Source: CALZKI01 sp045124055
Lineage (GTDB): Bacteria > Bacillota > Clostridia > Lachnospirales > Lachnospiraceae
Direction: 5' to 3'
NCBI GenBank assembly: GCA_045124055.1
Contig: JBGVKZ010000058.1
Coordinates: forward strand, 1-64,000
Length of the DNA: 64,000 bases
Notes under the pieces: model-generated
The model's input: the letters and a program-made list of their open reading frames with translations, nothing else
What the model was told of the DNA's origin: nothing
The model's database searches: none
Position numbers and translations under genes: made by a program
Part shown: piece after piece, positions 61,062-64,000 of the stretch
How positions within the stretch are numbered: the first letter of the stretch is position 1
Layout of the letters: every line of letters starts with the position of its first letter

Positions 61062-61811
61062 CTAAGAGTCGCATTTTACATCTTGGGTTGCATCATTATC
61101 TACGTTTTCTGTTTTAGTTTGCCCAAAATCAGAAGTTTGAGTCTTTTGAAACATTATTTCTATTTCAGCAAATTCCTCGCCCAAAAGTGTGTCTACGGTT
61201 TCTTCACTCTCAAATAGATTTGGCTTTTTCTTATCTTTTTTCGGCTTTTCCTGATTTTCTTCTTCATTATTGATAAGCTCCACGTCTTTCAAATTTGTAT
61301 AGTCAGATGACTTCACAAATTCTGTATATACCTCGTTTAGACCTAATACTCGTCCCATAATCTTTCCAAGCAATTCCATTTTCTTTCCTTTTGGAATATT
61401 CGGATTATTGGAAATTGTCTTTGCCTGACTCAAAAAATTTCCCATTTGAAGTGTTTTCAGCTTTCGAACTTCTTCTTTAGTCTTACAGTTTTTCAGTTTC
61501 TTTTTGAATCCCTCTTTTTCTGCTTCAGCAATTTTATAGTCAGCGTATGCTTGTGGGTCCTTTTTCTGCAAATATTCTGCTTCTTTATGCGTTAGCTTTT
61601 TACCCGATTTCAGTTTGGTGTAAATAGAGGCATAGCTGTCATTCTCCCTCATTTTCTCCATATCTTCTTTGAACGCTTCTATTTGCTGTTCCTCAAAAGA
61701 TAGTTCTTTCTGCTGAAAACATTTCCCTGCATTCTCTTTCTTTTGCTGCCACTTTGAGTCCAATTCCGCCAGTTTAACAGCACTTTTGATTGTCCCAATC
61801 ATTGGTATCAT
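61062..61811 (-). CDS. Hypothetical charged helical protein with a possible sigma-D promoter
   Basis: 249 residues from the ATG at 61809-61811, 8 bases after AAGGAG. No signal peptide or membrane segment apart from a mildly hydrophobic N-terminus (MIPMIGTIKSAVKLA). The middle is Lys/Glu-rich and helical (coiled coil about 25-130). A central region (SNNPNIPKGKKMELLGKIM) is followed by an acidic tail with a Lys-rich patch. No family recognised. A sigma-D-type promoter upstream suggests it belongs with motility or late flagellar genes, which is inference. Confidence 0.6.
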   Translation of the reverse strand: MIPMIGTIKSAVKLAELDSKWQQKKENAGKCFQQKELSFEEQQIEAFKEDMEKMRENDSYASIYTKLKSGKKLTHKEAEYLQKKDPQAYADYKIAEAEKEGFKKKLKNCKTKEEVRKLKTLQMGNFLSQAKTISNNPNIPKGKKMELLGKIMGRVLGLNEVYTEFVKSSDYTNLKDVELINNEEENQEKPKKDKKKPNLFESEETVDTLLGEEFAEIEIMFQKTQTSDFGQTKTENVDNDATQDVKCDS

Positions 61812-61858
61812 AGTCATTTCTCCTTGAATTAACCAATCAAACTTTGTCCTATATATCT

Positions 61859-61886
61859 ATATCGGTGTAATCTATTGTTTTATTTA
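61859..61886 (-). promoter_or_regulatory. Sigma-D-like promoter of the hypothetical gene at 61062
   Basis: TAAA (61883-61886), 16 bases, ACCGATAT (61859-61866) on the minus strand: 7 of 8 in the -10 and one base longer spacing than the common N15. About 47 bases before the start codon. Confidence 0.5.
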
Positions 61887-61890
61887 TGAC

Positions 61891-62709
61891 TTAAAAAATG
61901 GTTTCGCCACTATGAATGGCGGTTAGCTTATCTCCCATAATATTTTTTAAAATTTCAAGAGGATACTCTCCAGTGCAATGACCTGTGTAAAATCTTGTAT
62001 CCATATCCTTTAAAATATGGGCAGTCTCCTCTATCATCTGAACATCTCTGTGGCTGTAAGAATCTTTTTTCATCATATGAAAACCACTGATAACAGACGT
62101 AGGATTCGTTTTATATATTTGAAAAAATGTTTCCAAAATATTCAAAATGCCATTATGAGCACAACCAGATAAAAGTACCTTTTCATTATCCTGAGTAATA
62201 ACCAGGTATTGTTCATGTGAAAAATCATCTTGCACAAATAGGTTTTGACATTTCTTTTTTAGAATTTCATTTCCTTTTGGCCACAATTTTCTTCCTTTTA
62301 CACCAGTAAAAATAGAAAGTTCGTCATCAATTACATAATCTCCCTCAAGGAAAACAACTTGTTCTAACAAAGAAATCTTTTTATCCATTCCAATGTATTT
62401 TTCTTTCTGTTCTCTATAATTATAAAATTCCCCCTGTGCTGATTTCTGAATATAGATTTTGGCATTGGAATTTATCTTAGTAAAGGATAAAACGCCACCT
62501 GTATGGTCATAATGTCCATGGCTAATAACCACTGTATCTATCTTTGTTAAGTCAACTCCTAACTTTTGAGCATTTTCTAAAAAAGAATTCGTCGCTCCGG
62601 TATCCAGCAAAAGCTTGTGTTTCTTTGTTTCTATATAAAAGCTCAAGCCATGTTCATAATGGCAATTCTCTACTCCTTTGGTATCTTCTATCAAATTAAC
62701 AATTCTCAT
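61891..62709 (-). CDS. MBL-fold metallo-hydrolase
   Basis: 272 residues, RBS AGGAGG. Metallo-beta-lactamase fold with the metal site SHGHYDHTGG near 60, LLSGCAHNGI, and a C-terminal TGHCTGEYP. This layout is that of the group often named 7,8-dihydropterin-6-methyl-4-(ribofuranosyl)aminobenzene-phosphate synthase-like, but that name carries little functional proof in bacteria. The substrate is unknown. It is divergent from the Xre regulator. Confidence 0.85.
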   Translation of the reverse strand: MRIVNLIEDTKGVENCHYEHGLSFYIETKKHKLLLDTGATNSFLENAQKLGVDLTKIDTVVISHGHYDHTGGVLSFTKINSNAKIYIQKSAQGEFYNYREQKEKYIGMDKKISLLEQVVFLEGDYVIDDELSIFTGVKGRKLWPKGNEILKKKCQNLFVQDDFSHEQYLVITQDNEKVLLSGCAHNGILNILETFFQIYKTNPTSVISGFHMMKKDSYSHRDVQMIEETAHILKDMDTRFYTGHCTGEYPLEILKNIMGDKLTAIHSGETIF

Positions 62710-62846
62710 TTCAGGAATCCTCCTATCATTATTCTTAGAATTTGTGTAAAATTTATCTCTTTATTCTATCTGTGCATTCCATTTCACCATTTGTGAAGTG
62801 CTATTTAGTACACTACCAGTGAAAGTGGGTGATACATTTGGTAAAT

Positions 62847-63134
62847 ATGGGTCAAAAACTAAAGGCTTTACGAACAGAAAAAAATTTATCTCAAAAACAA
62901 GTTGCCGAAAGAATTGGCGTTGCGGTAAGTGCCGTTTCTTCTTATGAAGCAGGAATTCGATATCCATCGTACAAGGCACTAATAAAACTCGCAGGAATTT
63001 ATCATGTATCCTGCGACTATTTAATCGGTATGTCAAATACTAGAAATATTGATGTAAGTGGTCTCGATGATGACGAAATCGAATTGGTTTCGCAAACTAT
63101 TGACTTATTGAGAAAAAAGCACTCTCGCTCTTAG
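62847..63134 (+). CDS. Xre-family (HTH-3) transcriptional regulator
   Basis: 95 residues. The HTH (about 3-60; LKALRTEKNLSQKQVAERIGVAVSAVSSYEAGIRYPS) is followed by a short tail. Start uncertain: ATG 62847 has GGTGAT 13 bases upstream, and an in-frame TTG at 62838 or GTG at 62829 are possible. The intergenic region to the divergent MBL gene holds short inverted repeats and may be its operator. Looks like a stand-alone phage-type or stress-type repressor; no phage genes are near. Confidence 0.85.
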   Translation: MGQKLKALRTEKNLSQKQVAERIGVAVSAVSSYEAGIRYPSYKALIKLAGIYHVSCDYLIGMSNTRNIDVSGLDDDEIELVSQTIDLLRKKHSRS

Positions 63135-63151
63135 AGTAGAGTGCCTTTTTT
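63113..63151 (+). terminator. Terminator of the Xre regulator
   Basis: GCACTCT/AGAGTGC stem with TTTTTT, overlapping the last codons and stop of the gene. Confidence 0.8.
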
Positions 63152-63278
63152 CTATTGTGGTGGCTTTACATTTTGTGTCCGTTTCTTTTATATATTGTAG
63201 CAGACTCACCAATTCTTTGGAACCATTTTTACTAAATCTTGTTAAAAGATAAAGGTGTATACGTGGCAAAATTATATA

Positions 63279-63313
63279 TAAAAAGAGATTGATTCGCTAT
63301 GAATCAACCTCTT
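63279..63313 (-). terminator. Terminator of the tRNA operon
   Basis: Stem AAGAG-TTGATTC/GAATCAA-CTCTT then TTTTT on the minus strand, about 47 bases after tRNA-Gly(GCC). Between 63152 and 63278 nothing was recognised. Confidence 0.85.
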
Positions 63314-63359
63314 GTATTACAATCATCCTATTTTTTTATTTTCATAAGAAAAATAAAAA

Positions 63360-63431
<72 letters not shown>

Positions 63432-63492
63432 ATAAACTATATTTTGTAAGGTGAATTCCCCTACTTTGCAAATGAAATGCTTTCCATTTCAA

Positions 63493-63563
63493 AGCGGGTG
63501 ATGGGAATCGAACCCACGTATCCAGCTTGGAAGGCTGGTGTTCTACCATTGAACTACACCCGC
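63493..63563 (-). tRNA. tRNA-Gly (TCC)
   Basis: Acceptor stem GCGGGTG/CACCCGC, anticodon stem CAGCC/GGCTG-type with loop CTTCCAA (anticodon TCC), T-arm GTTCGATTCC. CCA is not encoded. Middle of the tRNA operon. Confidence 0.95.
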
Positions 63564-63627
63564 ATATATATAAAGCAGTCAGCTAAATCTTTGATAAACA
63601 TTATTATCGTAAACCGCCTTCTGCGAA

Positions 63628-63700
<73 letters not shown>

Positions 63701-63770
63701 TCATAGGACATACCTATACATATGTAACATATAATGTAAATACGTTTTGTTGCTTTTTCACAACATTGGT

Positions 63771-63799
63771 ATTTTACCTAACATCATACCATCTGTCAA
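63771..63799 (-). promoter_or_regulatory. Promoter of the tRNA operon
   Basis: TTGACA (63794-63799), 17-base spacer, TAAAAT (63771-63776) on the minus strand. Confidence 0.75.
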
Positions 63800-63824
63800 T
63801 ACTAAATTTTGTATATTTTTCTTT

Positions 63825-64000
63825 TTAAGAATTCTCTTCTATATAATTGTGTAAGGCTTCCGCTCTTTTTGCCCAGCTGTGATACTTTTGTGCCGTTTCG
63901 TATCCTTGGTCTGCTATTTTCTGCATCTTTTCAGGATTTGCTAATAAGTCTTTGACTATATCCGGTAATTTTTCTAACTCCTTTAATGAATAAAATGCCA
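63825..64000 (-). CDS. C-terminal end of a glycosyltransferase (partial, right edge)
   Basis: The minus frame is open from the right edge to TAA at 63825-63827, 57 codons visible. The tail (PDIVKDLLANPEKMQKIADQ and YHSWAKRAEAL) matches the last helices of GT4/GT1-type enzymes (PF13524-like ends). The donor and acceptor cannot be known from this part. It continues beyond the window. Confidence 0.6.
   Translation of the reverse strand, partial: AFYSLKELEKLPDIVKDLLANPEKMQKIADQGYETAQKYHSWAKRAEALHNYIEENS

Overview
The window is about 64 kb of low-GC chromosomal DNA from a member of the Clostridia, most likely a motile, spore-forming Lachnospiraceae. The evidence is gene content (FtsEX with an EnvC-like M23 protein and CtpA, RicT/YaaR, KtrAB, a SpoIIQ-like protein, a [FeFe]-hydrogenase-like chemoreceptor, YjfB), Firmicute-type ribosome binding sites, and promoter matches to sigma-A, sigma-F and sigma-D (sigma-28) consensus sequences. 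Almost everything is on the minus strand. Genes are packed tightly: no gap exceeds 300 bases (the longest, 22978-23248, holds only a terminator), and most multi-gene units end in a clear intrinsic terminator.

Layout. 1-1306: left-edge accessory locus with three small helical proteins and the first 75 codons of what looks like an LXG-type (type VIIb secretion) toxin, under one strong promoter. 1317-5446: cell-wall operon (degenerate GH9-like lipoprotein, ddl, murF) whose promoter sits in the loop of the preceding terminator. 5479-7722: SpoIIQ-like gene with a sigma-F promoter, then an EF-hand-type repeat protein preceded by a sigma-D promoter and a structured leader. 7716-12672: uvrBA. 12752-14750: soluble hydrogenase-like/4Fe-4S/MCP sensor on the plus strand. 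14761-17454: HAD hydrolase and GH3 glycosidase. 17558-22977: CdaR-type regulator, ftsE, ftsX, M23 activator and ctpA, a probable division/peptidoglycan-hydrolysis operon. 23192-24309: TagA/WecG-like gene and plus-strand yjfB. 24322-28158: CPBP protease, CvfB, acyl-ACP thioesterase, acpP, rsmI. 28175-31899: trmN, ricT, holB, yaaR and a guanylate-kinase-like gene, the conserved cluster that carries tmk in Bacillus. 32043-36397: pyk, ktrA, ktrB, and an acidic-repeat lipoprotein.

36378-49315: integral membrane glucosyltransferase-like protein, DegV, uppP, two aminotransferases, glpK, trmL, DUF6020-like membrane protein, Lrp regulator, AIR-synthase-like protein, VanW protein and an unannotated 34-residue membrane peptide at the head of that run. 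49294-52942: TPR-like membrane protein, DnaQ-type exonuclease, nth, B12-binding radical SAM protein. 52982-57143: heterodimeric ABC exporter and a divergent small membrane protein. 57145-61053: PhoR/PhoP-type two-component system behind a Na/Pi cotransporter-PhoU fusion, with a Pho-box-like direct repeat upstream, suggesting an autoregulated phosphate-response operon. 61062-64000: sigma-D-linked hypothetical protein, MBL-fold hydrolase, Xre regulator, a tRNA operon in the order Phe-Gly-Gly with its own promoter and terminator, and the C-terminal end of a glycosyltransferase.

Most of the window is core genome. The parts most worth following are the LXG locus, the soluble hydrogenase-like chemoreceptor, the catalytically degenerate GH9 protein next to ddl-murF, three sites resembling a sigma-D regulon, the promoter-in-terminator element, and the 34-residue sORF.
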